Counted from the first letter of the stretch, positions 1-11,512 are shown. The stretch is 35,386 nucleotides of DNA from Candidatus Bacteroides intestinavium (GCA_019118325.1 DWZE01000002.1:1-35386); one strand, 5' to 3'. A program made the numbers and translations. The notes: generated from the letters alone by a model not told the origin.

Positions 1-276
1 CTACTCCAATGGCGCAAAGGCAACAAAGCCGTCGGCTTAGGCACAATGAAGCATTTCTCCATCGCCAAAGGCTGCTACGTCTATGAGCGCAAATATGAGA
101 ATCAGTCCGTAGTTGTAATGATGAACGGTACCGGAGAAGCACAGGAACTGGACCTGACGCCCTACCGGGAGATTCTCCCCCAGACGGAAGCACGCGACGT
201 ATTGAGCGGAAAAACTATCCGACTGGAGGAAAAACTGATACTCCAGCCCCGCCAATCACTACTGCTGGAGTTCTGA
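1..276 (+). CDS. susA: SusA-like neopullulanase/cyclomaltodextrinase (GH13), C-terminal end only
   Basis: The reading frame is open from base 1 and ends with TGA at 274-276, giving 91 residues of a protein whose start lies outside the window. What is visible is the small C-terminal beta-sandwich that follows a GH13 barrel: it opens with LQWRKGN and closes with an ILQPRQSLLLEF-like strand, as in SusA of Bacteroides. SusA is a periplasmic enzyme that cuts imported maltooligosaccharides. Position supports the call, because it lies directly upstream of susB as in the B. thetaiotaomicron susRABCDEFG locus. No catalytic residue is visible in this fragment, so the family call depends on the C-terminal pattern and the neighbours. 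Confidence 0.8.
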   Translation, partial: LLQWRKGNKAVGLGTMKHFSIAKGCYVYERKYENQSVVVMMNGTGEAQELDLTPYREILPQTEARDVLSGKTIRLEEKLILQPRQSLLLEF

Positions 277-401
277 AGCATTTATATTCTGAGTGCCAGA
301 ATGATTCTATAAAAACATGAATGACAAATACTTAAATTAATAATAAACTTCCAAACATTTATATTTTCAATCCAACGGGATACGGGCAATCTCCCGGAGC
401 T

Positions 402-416
402 TACCTTTGTAAGCGG
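402..416 (+). promoter_or_regulatory. Putative promoter of the susBCDEG operon
   Basis: TACCTTTG at 402-409 matches the Bacteroidetes -7 consensus TAnnTTTG. It would start transcription near 416, about 50 nt before the susB ATG. No clear TTTG lies at -33, which fits a promoter needing an activator; in B. thetaiotaomicron this promoter depends on SusR, encoded upstream of susA and therefore outside this window. The rest of the 277-467 gap is AT-rich with no other strong signal. Confidence 0.6.
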
Positions 417-452
417 TAAGCCCCCACGACGGGGAACTGCCTTAATCCTTAA

Positions 453-2657
<2,205 letters not shown>

Positions 2658-2772
2658 AGCCGGGCTATATGGCGGGAAAGAGCATTCACAGCGGCAATGT
2701 GAAACACCTGACCCGGAAGTAAGATATATAATGAGGTAAAAAGATTGTATCGTTTTCAATAGGTATTTTATT

Positions 2773-2837
2773 GTGATTAGTGATTAACGATAAGTGGTTA
2801 GCCAGATACTCATCACTAAACGCTAAGCACTAATCAC
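2773..2837 (+). repeat. Long imperfect hairpin in the susB-susC gap
   Basis: GTGATTAGTG at 2773-2782 and CACTAATCAC at 2828-2837 are perfect complements, and the arms continue with mismatches to about 2799 and 2811. The RNA could form a hairpin with arms of about 27 nt, roughly 50 nt before the susC start. No T-tract follows, so it is not a simple intrinsic terminator. An mRNA-processing or stability role between susB and the more heavily expressed susC is an inference. Confidence 0.55.
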
Positions 2838-2887
2838 TTCATCAGAACCAATCACTTTAACTTAATACAAACTTCAATTCAACTATC

Positions 2888-5800
2888 ATGAAAGGAAAAA
2901 TTCTAAGAAGTTCAGGCAAGTTCCTCCTCCTATGGGTGGTGGGTATCTTGCTATCCGTGCAAGCCTTTGCCCAGAGCATGACGGTCAAAGGCATTGTGAA
3001 GGATAACACCGGCTTCGGTGTTATCGGTGCGAGTGTCCAGATCAAGGGCACAACCAAGGGCGCGATTACCGACTTGGACGGCAATTTCACCTTCGAAGCC
3101 AACAAGGGCGACATCATCGTCATCAGCTACATCGGCTATAAGACGCAAGAGTTGCCCGCCGCAGAGAACATGAACGTGATTTTGGAGGAAGACACCGAGA
3201 TGCTGGATGAGGTCGTTGTCATCGGCTACGGTTCGGTGAAAAAGAGCGACCTGAGCGGTTCGGTAGTAGCCATCGAAGCTGAAGAAATCAACCGTGGCGC
3301 CGTGACTTCCCCGCAGGAACTGATGCAGGGCAAGGTGCCGGGACTCAGCGTGACAAGCGGCGACGGCGGCCCGGGTTCCGGCTCTACCATCCGCATCCGT
3401 AGCGGCGCGTCGCTGAATGCCAGCAACGACCCGTTGATCGTCATCGACGGTGTGCCCGTATCCAACGATGCAGCCCCCGGAACGCCCAACGCTTTGGCCA
3501 CCATCAACCCGAACGACATCGCTACGTTCACCGTGTTGAAGGACGCCTCGGCCACGGCCATCTACGGTTCGCGTGCATCAAACGGTGTCATCATCATCAC
3601 TACGAAAAAAGGTGCAGAGGGTAAAATCAAAGTGACGTACAACAGTACTTACTCTTTCAAAGACCCCTACAAGCGCGTCAACGTGATGGATGGCAACGAA
3701 TTCCGTCAGACCATGCTCAGCCAATATGCCGGCACGGATGTGTACAGCACCATTGAAAACAACCTGAACATGTACCCCGATGTTTCTACCGACTGGCAGG
3801 ATGAAATCTACCAGGCCGGCTTGGGCACAGACCAGAACATTGCCGTATCGGGCAAGGCCGGTTTCCTGCCTTTCCGCGTATCTTTCGGCTACAACAAGGA
3901 ACGCGGTACGCTGAAGACCTCTGACTACGAACGCTACACGGGCGCCATCAACCTCAGCCCGAAGTTCTTCGATGACCACCTGAGCGTGGACATCAACGTG
4001 AAGGGTACCATCAACAACAACCGTTTCGCCGACTCCGGCGCCGTGGGTGCAGCCGTTTATTACGACCCCACCAAACCGGTTTATGCCCAAGGAAACTATA
4101 CGGAAGGCCTGAACGGCTATAACGGACTCTACGGCCACACCAATACCGTCTACGACAACGATGGCAACATCTCCGGCTACAGACCGGACGACAATGCGGC
4201 TGTCAACCCCTTGGCCCTGCTCTTGGACGTGAACAACCAGGGAACGACCAAGCGTAGCCTGGGCAACATCCAGCTGGACTATAAGATACACGGATTCGAA
4301 GACCTGCGCCTCAACCTGAACCTGGGTTACGACGTAGCCAAGACGACGGGCGACAACTATGTGAACTCGGGCTCTTACCAGGCAGCCAAGGACACCGACT
4401 TCCCCGGCTTGGGTCAGGGCGGTTCGTGGAGCAACCTGCGCCGCAACCACCTGTTGGACTTCTATGCAAATTATGTACACTACTTCGAGCCCATCAAGAG
4501 CAACGTAGACCTGATGGTGGGTTACTCCTGGCAGCACTTCTACTACAGCGACTTCACGCAGCAGAAGTCAAACGTCACCACCAGTGCCACTTCCGCCCCC
4601 GCAGGCTGGACGTGGAACGAAGGCGAAAGCCGCTACTTCCGCGACGACAGCCAGCGCAACCCGTGGGAGAACTACCTGGTATCTTTCTTCGGACGTTTGA
4701 ACTACAACCTGATGGACCGTTACCTGCTGACGGCTACCCTCCGTCGGGACGGTTCCTCCCGCTTCAGCGAGAACAACCGTTGGGGTATGTTCCCCTCTGT
4801 AGCCCTGGCTTGGAGCATCATCAACGAAAAGTTCATGGATAACACCCGCGACGTGCTGTCCAACCTGAAACTCCGTCTCGGTTACGGTGTCACCGGCCAG
4901 CAAGACATAGGTGACTACATGTACCTGACCAAATACGTATTCAGCACGAACAACAATACGCAATACCCTCCACAGAATGGCTCAAGCTATAACTATCTGC
5001 TGAAGCCCGACGGCTACAGCCCCGACCTGAAATGGGAAGAGACGCACACGTACAACGTGGCTGTGGACTACGGTTTCCTGAACAACCGCATCAACGGTAG
5101 CTTGGAATTCTATGTGAAGAAGACGAAAGACCTGTTGAACACAGTCAGCGCCCCCGCCGGCACGAACTTCACCAACCAGATTACCGCCAACGTGGGCGAG
5201 ATGGAGAACAAGGGCGTTGAATTCAACATCAATGCCGTAGCCATCCAGACGAAAGACTTCTCCTGGACCATCGGTTACAACGTGACATGGAACGACAGCG
5301 AAATCACGAAGCTGACCGCCAACTACAACCCCGATTATGAAGGCATCGTGGCCTCTACCGTAAGTTTCGGTACGAACACGCCCGTGGCCAGACACCAGGT
5401 GGGACATGCGCCTTACACTTTCTGGCTCTTCGAACAAGTGTATGACGAGAACGGCAAACCCATACAGGGTGCCATTGTGGACCGCAACGGCAACGGTTCC
5501 ATCGACGACGGCGACCGTTACTTCACCGGCAAGAGCCCGCTGGCAGACGTCTACATGGGCTTCAGCTCGCAATTCCAATGGAAGAACTGGGACCTCGGCT
5601 TCAATCTCCGCGCCAGCCTGGGCAACTACGCTTTCAACTCACAGACTGCCGAACACGGCACCTACGCCAACTACGGCGGCTTGGGTACACTGGGTAATCA
5701 CAACAAGGAAGCCCTGGAACAGACCGGCGGATTCCGCTATACCCATACCAGCGTGGAAAGCCAGCTGACCGACCTCTACCTGGAGAACGCCTCTTACCTG

Positions 5801-6007
5801 AAGATGGACAACATCACACTGGGTTACTCGTTCGACAAGTTCTTCACCGAAAAGCTGTCGGGCCGCATCAGCTTCAGCGTACAGAACGTGTTCACCGTTA
5901 CGAAATACTCCGGCATCGACCCCGAAATTCCGGGCGTGAACGGCGTAGACGGCAATATGTGGCCGCGTCCCCGCACCTATACTTTAGGACTGAATCTTAA
6001 CTTTTAA
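2888..6007 (+). CDS. susC: SusC, TonB-dependent outer-membrane starch oligosaccharide transporter
   Basis: A 1039-residue SusC-family TonB-dependent receptor that imports maltooligosaccharides through the outer membrane together with SusD. In order it has a signal peptide ending near QAFAQ, a carboxypeptidase-D-like N-terminal domain (residues about 28-110, with IGASVQIKGTTKGAITDLDG), the SusC signature EVVVIGYG (about 112-119), a plug domain containing the IRIRSG and PLIVIDGVP motifs, and a 22-strand barrel. It ends in an outer-membrane beta-signal with terminal phenylalanine (LGLNLNF). Slightly longer than B. thetaiotaomicron SusC (about 1003). The susD start follows after 16 nt, so the two are co-transcribed. 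Confidence 0.96.
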   Translation: MKGKILRSSGKFLLLWVVGILLSVQAFAQSMTVKGIVKDNTGFGVIGASVQIKGTTKGAITDLDGNFTFEANKGDIIVISYIGYKTQELPAAENMNVILEEDTEMLDEVVVIGYGSVKKSDLSGSVVAIEAEEINRGAVTSPQELMQGKVPGLSVTSGDGGPGSGSTIRIRSGASLNASNDPLIVIDGVPVSNDAAPGTPNALATINPNDIATFTVLKDASATAIYGSRASNGVIIITTKKGAEGKIKVTYNSTYSFKDPYKRVNVMDGNEFRQTMLSQYAGTDVYSTIENNLNMYPDVSTDWQDEIYQAGLGTDQNIAVSGKAGFLPFRVSFGYNKERGTLKTSDYERYTGAINLSPKFFDDHLSVDINVKGTINNNRFADSGAVGAAVYYDPTKPVYAQGNYTEGLNGYNGLYGHTNTVYDNDGNISGYRPDDNAAVNPLALLLDVNNQGTTKRSLGNIQLDYKIHGFEDLRLNLNLGYDVAKTTGDNYVNSGSYQAAKDTDFPGLGQGGSWSNLRRNHLLDFYANYVHYFEPIKSNVDLMVGYSWQHFYYSDFTQQKSNVTTSATSAPAGWTWNEGESRYFRDDSQRNPWENYLVSFFGRLNYNLMDRYLLTATLRRDGSSRFSENNRWGMFPSVALAWSIINEKFMDNTRDVLSNLKLRLGYGVTGQQDIGDYMYLTKYVFSTNNNTQYPPQNGSSYNYLLKPDGYSPDLKWEETHTYNVAVDYGFLNNRINGSLEFYVKKTKDLLNTVSAPAGTNFTNQITANVGEMENKGVEFNINAVAIQTKDFSWTIGYNVTWNDSEITKLTANYNPDYEGIVASTVSFGTNTPVARHQVGHAPYTFWLFEQVYDENGKPIQGAIVDRNGNGSIDDGDRYFTGKSPLADVYMGFSSQFQWKNWDLGFNLRASLGNYAFNSQTAEHGTYANYGGLGTLGNHNKEALEQTGGFRYTHTSVESQLTDLYLENASYLKMDNITLGYSFDKFFTEKLSGRISFSVQNVFTVTKYSGIDPEIPGVNGVDGNMWPRPRTYTLGLNLNF

Positions 6008-6023
6008 TACACATTAGACCATT

Positions 6024-7655
6024 ATGAAACTGAAATATATTACAGCATCCTTACTGGCAGCCGGACTGGTTACTTTCAGCGGCTGCGTAAACGATCTCGA
6101 CGTATTCCCGTTGGATCCGGACGTGGTGACTTCCGACAAGGCTTACAGCACGGCCGAAAGCTACACCCAGGCATTGAACAAGATTTATTCCGTATGGGCG
6201 CTCTCCGGACAAGACGGCGCAGGCTCTTCCGACATCAACGGCCTGGATCCCGGCAACACCGTGATGCTGCGCTGCTGGTTCACCCTGCAGACCTGCCCCA
6301 CCGACGAGACCAAGAACGCTTGGGGCGACGCATGGGTATCGTCCATGAACTCCATCACGTGGACCACGGCACAGGTGGAATCCATCGAAGGCTCTTACCA
6401 GCGCGGCATGTACATCGTGGCCCTGGTGAACGACTTCATGAAGAACATCGGCAACGCGCCGAGCGAAATCAACCAGGCACAGTATGCCGCCGAGGCACGA
6501 TTCTGCCGCGCACTGGCCTACTACTCGCTGATGGACCTGTTCGGACGCCCGCCCTTCATCACGGAAGACAACTATTCGCTGAACCCCGGACAGCTGGAGA
6601 CACGCGCCGACTACTTCAACTGGATCGAGAGCGAACTGCTGGACATCTATGACGACCTGCCCACACAAGCCGAATACGGACACGCCGGAAAGGCTGCCGT
6701 GGACGCACTGCTGTCGCGCATGTACCTCAATGCCGAGGTCTACACGGGCACGCCCCGTTATGACGACTGCATCACGCGCTGCAACAACGTCATCAACGCC
6801 GGCTACAGCCTGGCCGACAACTACGCCGAGCTGTTCATGGCCAACAACGGCGAGAACGCCAATGCTAGCCGCGAAATCATCTTCCCCATCTGCGCAGACG
6901 GCGAGACGACCCAGTCCTACGGCATCGGCGCCATCATCCTGGGTACACGTGCCAGCTCTCCGGAACGGGCCAGCGGCATCGGTTCCGGTTGGGCAGGCTT
7001 CCGTGCCACGGGCAACCTGGTGCGCGTGTTCGAATTCCCGAGCGATGACGAAAGCACATGGACCGATGAAAATATCCTGGACAAGCGCGGCATCTTCTAT
7101 AGCGGTACCAAAGCTGTGGACATTACCACGTCCTACGCCACGTTCGACACGCAGGGATGGTCGGTCTACAAGTTCACCAACCTGAACAGCGACGGCACTG
7201 CCGGCAAGAACGAGACCTTCCCCGACACGGACTTCCCCCTCTTCCGCTTGGGTGAAATCTACCTGAACTATGCCGAGGCAGTGGCTCGCGGCGGACAGGG
7301 CGGCAGCACGGAACAGGCCGTGAACTACATCAACGCACTGCGTGAACGCGGCTACGGCGACAGCAGCCACAACATCAGCAGCAGCTGGCTGACGGCCAGT
7401 GCCAATGTGGGCGGCACGACCACCAGCGTACAATACGGCAACCTGCTGAACGAACGCCAGCGCGAGATGTACTTCGAGTGCACGCGCCGCACGGACCTCA
7501 TCCGCTACGGCCTGTTCACCTCGGGCAGCTACCTGTGGGTGGAAAAGGGCGGCACGCCCACCGGCGTGGCCGTGGACGACCACTACAACCTCTACCCCAT
7601 CCCGACTACGGACCTGAGCGTGAACGGCAGCCTGGAACAGAACCCGGGTTATTAA
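6024..7655 (+). CDS. susD: SusD, surface starch-binding lipoprotein
   Basis: A 543-residue cell-surface lipoprotein that caps SusC and binds starch helices. The N-terminus is an SPII signal peptide with the lipobox FSGC, placing the lipidated cysteine at C21. The family pattern follows: an alpha-helical TPR-rich N-terminal half (AEARFCRALAYYSLMDLFGRPP is the typical SusD/RagB helix, near residues 150-175) and a C-terminal half with FPLFRLGEIYLNYAEA and the NERQREMYFE motif. B. thetaiotaomicron SusD has 551 residues. Located between susC and susE as expected. Confidence 0.96.
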   Translation: MKLKYITASLLAAGLVTFSGCVNDLDVFPLDPDVVTSDKAYSTAESYTQALNKIYSVWALSGQDGAGSSDINGLDPGNTVMLRCWFTLQTCPTDETKNAWGDAWVSSMNSITWTTAQVESIEGSYQRGMYIVALVNDFMKNIGNAPSEINQAQYAAEARFCRALAYYSLMDLFGRPPFITEDNYSLNPGQLETRADYFNWIESELLDIYDDLPTQAEYGHAGKAAVDALLSRMYLNAEVYTGTPRYDDCITRCNNVINAGYSLADNYAELFMANNGENANASREIIFPICADGETTQSYGIGAIILGTRASSPERASGIGSGWAGFRATGNLVRVFEFPSDDESTWTDENILDKRGIFYSGTKAVDITTSYATFDTQGWSVYKFTNLNSDGTAGKNETFPDTDFPLFRLGEIYLNYAEAVARGGQGGSTEQAVNYINALRERGYGDSSHNISSSWLTASANVGGTTTSVQYGNLLNERQREMYFECTRRTDLIRYGLFTSGSYLWVEKGGTPTGVAVDDHYNLYPIPTTDLSVNGSLEQNPGY

Positions 7656-7691
7656 TTCATTCATTAATCTTATCTAAAAGAGAATATAGTT

Positions 7692-8813
7692 ATGAAGAAA
7701 CTACTTAATTATATACCTGTATTGGGGGTTGCCATGGCCTTCGCGGCCTGCGAGAGCGACCTCGACGGGACGACGTTCAATGCGCAAACGGCTCAACCCG
7801 CTGTATTGAACACACCGTCAACGACAAATATCGTATTGGAAGCAGCCAATGCCAGCGACGTGGCCGTCAGCCTCTCGTGGGAGAAGTCCGACTTCGGCTA
7901 CAGCGCCATCTCCACGACCAACATCGACTTTGACCTGGCCGGCAATAACTTCGCCAACGCCCGCCAGCTGGCAGCAGTGACCACCGCTACCTCGCAAGAC
8001 ATCACGGTGGGCGACTTGAACTCTGCCGTCATCAACCTGCTGAACGATTATGGCATCGAAGAGGATTTCAGCGCACGCGATTACGAAATCCGCCTGTCGT
8101 CCTCCATATCGCAGGCAGCAGACACGTTGTATTCCAACGTGATCACGCTGAACATCACGCCGTATAGCATGGATGTGCAGTATCCGAAACTGTGGGTTGT
8201 GGGTAAATACTGCGATTGGAACCACGGCAACAGCCAATTCCTCTACTCCGCCAACTTCGATGACAACTATGCCGGCATGATTTACTTCAACGGCCTGGCC
8301 AACGTAGAAGGCTGGAAACTGACTCCCGCCGGTGACTGGAATAACGGTGAATGGGGCATGAGCGGAACGCCCGCAGCCGAAGCTCCGACCCAGACATTGG
8401 TGACAAGCGGAGGCGGCAACATCACGACCTATTCGCACAACAGCTACTACATCGAGTTTAACACCACGACTTGTGAGTTGAAGGTTTCCCAAGCCTACGA
8501 CTCTTGGGGCATCGTCGGCAACCACAACGGCTGGGGCTCGGGCGACACCCCGATGACGCTGGGCCAGGAGACTGACGCCGCAGGCAACGTGCAGCACTTC
8601 CTGACCGCCACCATGCACATGGATGCCAACAACACCTGGAAGATTCGTCCCGACGAGAAGTGGGAGAACGACAAAGGTCCCGGCCAGCTGAAGTATGAAG
8701 GCGACGTGGCCGACAACGGCGACGGCAACTTCATCGCCACGGAAGCCGGCGAATACACCATCAAGTGGTACTTCAACAAGGTGGAACAATCGCTGGTTGT
8801 CACTCGCAACTGA
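7692..8813 (+). CDS. susE: SusE, surface starch-binding lipoprotein
   Basis: A 373-residue outer-membrane lipoprotein with lipobox FAAC (lipidated C20). The N-terminal part (about 25-155) has the SusE Ig-like pattern with a TNIVLEAANASDVAVSLSWE-type strand. Two carbohydrate-binding modules follow: one beginning near PKLWVVGKYCDWN (about residue 160) and one near SWGIVGNHNGWG (about 270). Two modules and this length fit SusE (387 residues in B. thetaiotaomicron) rather than SusF, which has three. It binds starch at the cell surface without hydrolysing it. A hairpin and a terminator follow, so susG may be partly uncoupled from it. Confidence 0.9.
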   Translation: MKKLLNYIPVLGVAMAFAACESDLDGTTFNAQTAQPAVLNTPSTTNIVLEAANASDVAVSLSWEKSDFGYSAISTTNIDFDLAGNNFANARQLAAVTTATSQDITVGDLNSAVINLLNDYGIEEDFSARDYEIRLSSSISQAADTLYSNVITLNITPYSMDVQYPKLWVVGKYCDWNHGNSQFLYSANFDDNYAGMIYFNGLANVEGWKLTPAGDWNNGEWGMSGTPAAEAPTQTLVTSGGGNITTYSHNSYYIEFNTTTCELKVSQAYDSWGIVGNHNGWGSGDTPMTLGQETDAAGNVQHFLTATMHMDANNTWKIRPDEKWENDKGPGQLKYEGDVADNGDGNFIATEAGEYTIKWYFNKVEQSLVVTRN

Positions 8814-8817
8814 TTAA

Positions 8818-8838
8818 TCCTGTAACTCCCTTACAGGA
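8818..8838 (+). repeat. Perfect 8-bp hairpin just after susE
   Basis: TCCTGTAA, five bases of loop and TTACAGGA form a perfect stem-loop five bases after the susE stop codon. No T-run follows. With the adjacent terminator it forms the 3' end of the main sus transcript; it may protect that end from exonucleases (inference). Confidence 0.5.
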
Positions 8839-8852
8839 GTCTGAATGACTGA

Positions 8853-8893
8853 GGCTGCCGCCCGGCAAAACACGGACGGCGGCCTTTTCTTTT
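8853..8893 (+). terminator. Intrinsic terminator after susE
   Basis: GCTGCCGCCCG (8854-8864) pairs with CGGACGGCGGC (8873-8883), with one mismatch and one wobble, and is followed by a T-rich tract (CTTTTCTTTT). This should end most transcripts after susE. susG would then be expressed by read-through or from a promoter inside the 8894-9115 gap; I see no TAnnTTTG there. Confidence 0.75.
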
Positions 8894-8936
8894 ACAAGAA
8901 TGTCCGTCATATATGCCATGAGCCATACATACATTG

Positions 8937-9044
8937 GTTCCAGTACGGATGGAACCAAGTTCCAGTACGGATGGAACCAAGTTCCAGTACGGATGGAACT
9001 AAGTTCCAGTACGGACGGAACCAAGTTCCAGTACGGATGGAACC
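8937..9044. repeat. Tandem array A: five 22-bp units before susG
   Basis: Five head-to-tail units begin at 8937, 8959, 8981, 9003 and 9025; the last is 20 bp. The core is GTTCCAGTACGGATGGAACC plus AA, with single changes in units 3 and 4. Each unit is itself a short inverted repeat (GTTCC, nine bases, GGAAC), so the transcript could fold into a row of small hairpins. The array fills the place where susF lies in B. thetaiotaomicron and ends 71 bp before the susG start. The period is not a multiple of three and no gene is open through it. Confidence 0.9.
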
Positions 9045-9115
9045 CAACAAAGTCCTTCTGTCAAGCGTGCTCTTGGCATTTGATAGATATTCACCAAGTT
9101 AAATGAAGCAATGAC

Positions 9116-11194
9116 ATGAACACCATTTTCAAACATCTCCTTACCTGGCTTCTCTGCGGAAGCCTATTGCTCCTGACATTCGCCGCATGCAGCGACGACA
9201 CCCCCGTCACCCCGCCCGACAATCCATCCGGCAGCGGAGAAGACGACAACACCGAATGGGCCGCCGTCAGCCCCGCGCCCGACGACTGGGACGAACAGCG
9301 GCGTGCCGGCATCACCTACCAGCTGCTGGTCTACTCCTTCGCCGACAGCGACGGCGACGGCTGGGGCGACCTGCAAGGAGTGACCGACAAGCTGGACTAC
9401 CTGCAACAGTTGGGCGTCAGTGCCTTGTGGCTCTCGCCCATCCACCCCGCCATGTCCTACCACGGCTATGACGTGACGGACTACACCGCCGTCAACCCGC
9501 GCCTGGGCACGCTGGCCGACCTGGACCGCCTGCTAACGGAGGCACACAACCGGGACATCAAGATTTACCTGGACTACGTGCTGAACCACACGGGCAAGGA
9601 CCACCCCTGGTTCCTCGCCGCCAAAGCGTCGGAAGACAATGAATACCGCGACTACTACACCTTCTCGCAAGACCCCGCCGCGGACATCGCCGCCGGACGC
9701 CTCCCGATGATAGCCAGCGAGGGCGCGGGCGGCTACAACGCGGGCGAGTGGTTCAACGTCTCCGGCACAGCGGACGAGGTGGCAGGCGTCTACACCTTCA
9801 CCCTGGACTGGAGCGACCCGGACAGCCCCACCGTGACCGTCACGCCGGGCGAGACCGCCGATGCTGACAATCCGGACGCCTCGACCGACGGCGCCAAATA
9901 CCTCTACTACGGCGACGGCGTCTGCAAGAAATTCTACGACCAGGGCGACGGGACCTACCGGCTGACCGTGGACTTCGCCTCATCGTGGGGCTTCCTCATA
10001 CGCACCAGCAACACGTCGTGGGACAATGGCACGAAGTACGGCGCGCCCTCCTCGTCGGACAAGGTGACGCTGGGCGAACCCTTCGCCCTGGACAACACCA
10101 CGGCGGCGGATATCCTCTTCGACACCCAGGTGCAGTGGAAGTACCATTCGGCCTTCCAGACCGACTGGTTCGCCGACCTCAACTACGGTCCTGCCGACCA
10201 ATGCGCCTCGTCGCCCGCCTACCAGGCCATCGCCTCCGCCGCCCGCGGATGGGTAGAACGCGGCGTGGACGGATTCCGCCTGGATGCCGTGAAGCACATC
10301 TACCACAATGCCACATCGGACGAGAACCCGCGCTTCCTCGCCACGTTCTATGACGACATGAACACGGCCTACCACGCCCAAGGCCATGCGGACGACATCT
10401 ACATGGTGGGCGAAGTCCTGAGCGAGCACAACGAAGTGGCCCCCTACTACGCCGGCCTGCCCGCCCTGTTTGAGTTCTCCTTCTGGTACCGCCTGGAGTG
10501 GGCCATCAATAACGGCACCGGACGCTACCTGGCCAACGACCTGCTGGGCTACCGCCAGGAATACGCCGCCGTGCGCCCCGACTACATCGCCGCCACCAAG
10601 CTGACCAACCACGACGAAGACCGCGCCGCCTCCCTGCTGGGACGCAATGCCGACAAATGCCGCCTGGCAGCCGCCGTGCTGCTCACCGCGCAAGGCACAC
10701 CTTATATATATTATGGAGAAGAGCTGGGCCTGTTCGGCACGAAGGGCAACGGCGACGAATACGTGCGCGGCCCGATGCTGTGGGGCGACAACTATACGAC
10801 GTCCTACACGGACAAGATAGACCCTCAGGTGGAAGCCGAAGTGCCCTCCGTCAGCGCGCAGCAAAACGACAATGCCTCCCTGCTGGCCACTTATCTCGAC
10901 TTCATCCGCCTGCGCAACACCTACCCCGCCCTGGCCACGGGCACGATGTCCAAACACCCGGTGTACAACGAGACGAACGAAGAGTATAATTCACTGGCTG
11001 CCTGGTACATGACGCAAGATGACCAACAGATACTGGTAATACACAACTTCGGCGATTCGGCCATCGAACTGCCCCTGACAGACACCGTGCAGAAGGCCAT
11101 TGCCACCCAGGGCACCGTAGAACAGTCTACGCAGGATGACGGCACGGAACAATTGCGCCTGGGCGCCTACTCATCCGTGGTATACCTGCTGTAG
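9116..11194 (+). CDS. susG: SusG, surface GH13 alpha-amylase with internal starch-binding module
   Basis: A 692-residue lipoprotein alpha-amylase, the same length as B. thetaiotaomicron SusG. The lipobox FAAC gives lipidated C25. The GH13 barrel begins near ITYQLLVYSF and is interrupted (about residues 215-340) by an inserted domain in the position of the CBM58 of SusG. Catalytic residues are D390 (FRLDAVKH, nucleophile), E433 (GEVLSE, acid/base) and D500 (TNHDEDR), each +2 relative to SusG D388, E431 and D498. It makes the first cuts in starch at the cell surface and feeds oligosaccharides to SusCD. Its start follows array A. Confidence 0.95.
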   Translation: MNTIFKHLLTWLLCGSLLLLTFAACSDDTPVTPPDNPSGSGEDDNTEWAAVSPAPDDWDEQRRAGITYQLLVYSFADSDGDGWGDLQGVTDKLDYLQQLGVSALWLSPIHPAMSYHGYDVTDYTAVNPRLGTLADLDRLLTEAHNRDIKIYLDYVLNHTGKDHPWFLAAKASEDNEYRDYYTFSQDPAADIAAGRLPMIASEGAGGYNAGEWFNVSGTADEVAGVYTFTLDWSDPDSPTVTVTPGETADADNPDASTDGAKYLYYGDGVCKKFYDQGDGTYRLTVDFASSWGFLIRTSNTSWDNGTKYGAPSSSDKVTLGEPFALDNTTAADILFDTQVQWKYHSAFQTDWFADLNYGPADQCASSPAYQAIASAARGWVERGVDGFRLDAVKHIYHNATSDENPRFLATFYDDMNTAYHAQGHADDIYMVGEVLSEHNEVAPYYAGLPALFEFSFWYRLEWAINNGTGRYLANDLLGYRQEYAAVRPDYIAATKLTNHDEDRAASLLGRNADKCRLAAAVLLTAQGTPYIYYGEELGLFGTKGNGDEYVRGPMLWGDNYTTSYTDKIDPQVEAEVPSVSAQQNDNASLLATYLDFIRLRNTYPALATGTMSKHPVYNETNEEYNSLAAWYMTQDDQQILVIHNFGDSAIELPLTDTVQKAIATQGTVEQSTQDDGTEQLRLGAYSSVVYLL

Positions 11195-11287
11195 CTTTGC
11201 TTGGCAGCCATTACCGTTTATAAGTGCAAATAGGAAATATCCAATTACGAAACTATGTTATAAAACATAAGAAAGAGGCCCGAAAGC

Positions 11288-11318
11288 TTTGCAGATTCCA
11301 GAAGAATACATACCTTTG
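11288..11318 (+). promoter_or_regulatory. Bacteroidetes-type promoter in the susG-acyl-CoA dehydrogenase gap
   Basis: TTTG at 11288-11291, a 19-nt spacer and TACCTTTG at 11311-11318 match the -33/-7 consensus with ideal spacing. It points rightwards away from susG, and no credible coding gene follows, so it may serve the candidate RNA at 11325-11543. Confidence 0.6.
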
Positions 11319-11381
11319 CATCGCAGTTGGGAAATTGCACAAGATACTAAAGTATTTTTCATAGGCTAAAATTGGATTAAT

Positions 11382-11483
11382 AGGTAATTAGGTAAAGATT
11401 GAAGTTTTCAAATTAGGTAATTGAAGTTTGTTTTTAAAGGTAAAAGTAAAGATTGATTTTAGGTAACATTTGGATGTAAAAAA
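11382..11483. repeat. Tandem array G: degenerate AGGTAA repeats, about 23-bp period
   Basis: AGGTAA occurs at 11382, 11390, 11415, 11438 and 11461, so the last four are spaced 25, 23 and 23 bp apart. Downstream parts of the units also resemble each other (GATTGAAGTTTT, TTGAAGTTTG, GATTGATTTT). It is AT-rich and more degenerate than the other arrays; a chance pattern in low-complexity DNA cannot be excluded. Confidence 0.5.
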
Positions 11484-11512
11484 GAAAAGTTTTCGGGCTT
11501 TTCTACAGAGGA

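Noticed and set aside
286-302. Small hairpin ATTCTG/CAGAAT after susA
   Set aside because: Only 6 bp with no T-run; not enough for a terminator.
8937-9044. CRISPR-like array
   Set aside because: Units abut with no unique spacers between them, and no cas genes are present.
8913-9079. Possible terminal inverted repeat (ATGCCATGAG and CTCTTGGCAT) around array A
   Set aside because: Only 9 of 10 positions match and no extension or target duplication is seen; may be chance.
8845-9106. Frames coding repeats such as VPVRMEP through array A
   Set aside because: The 22-bp period shifts the frame in every unit, and frames are open only because the unit lacks stop codons; no start signal.
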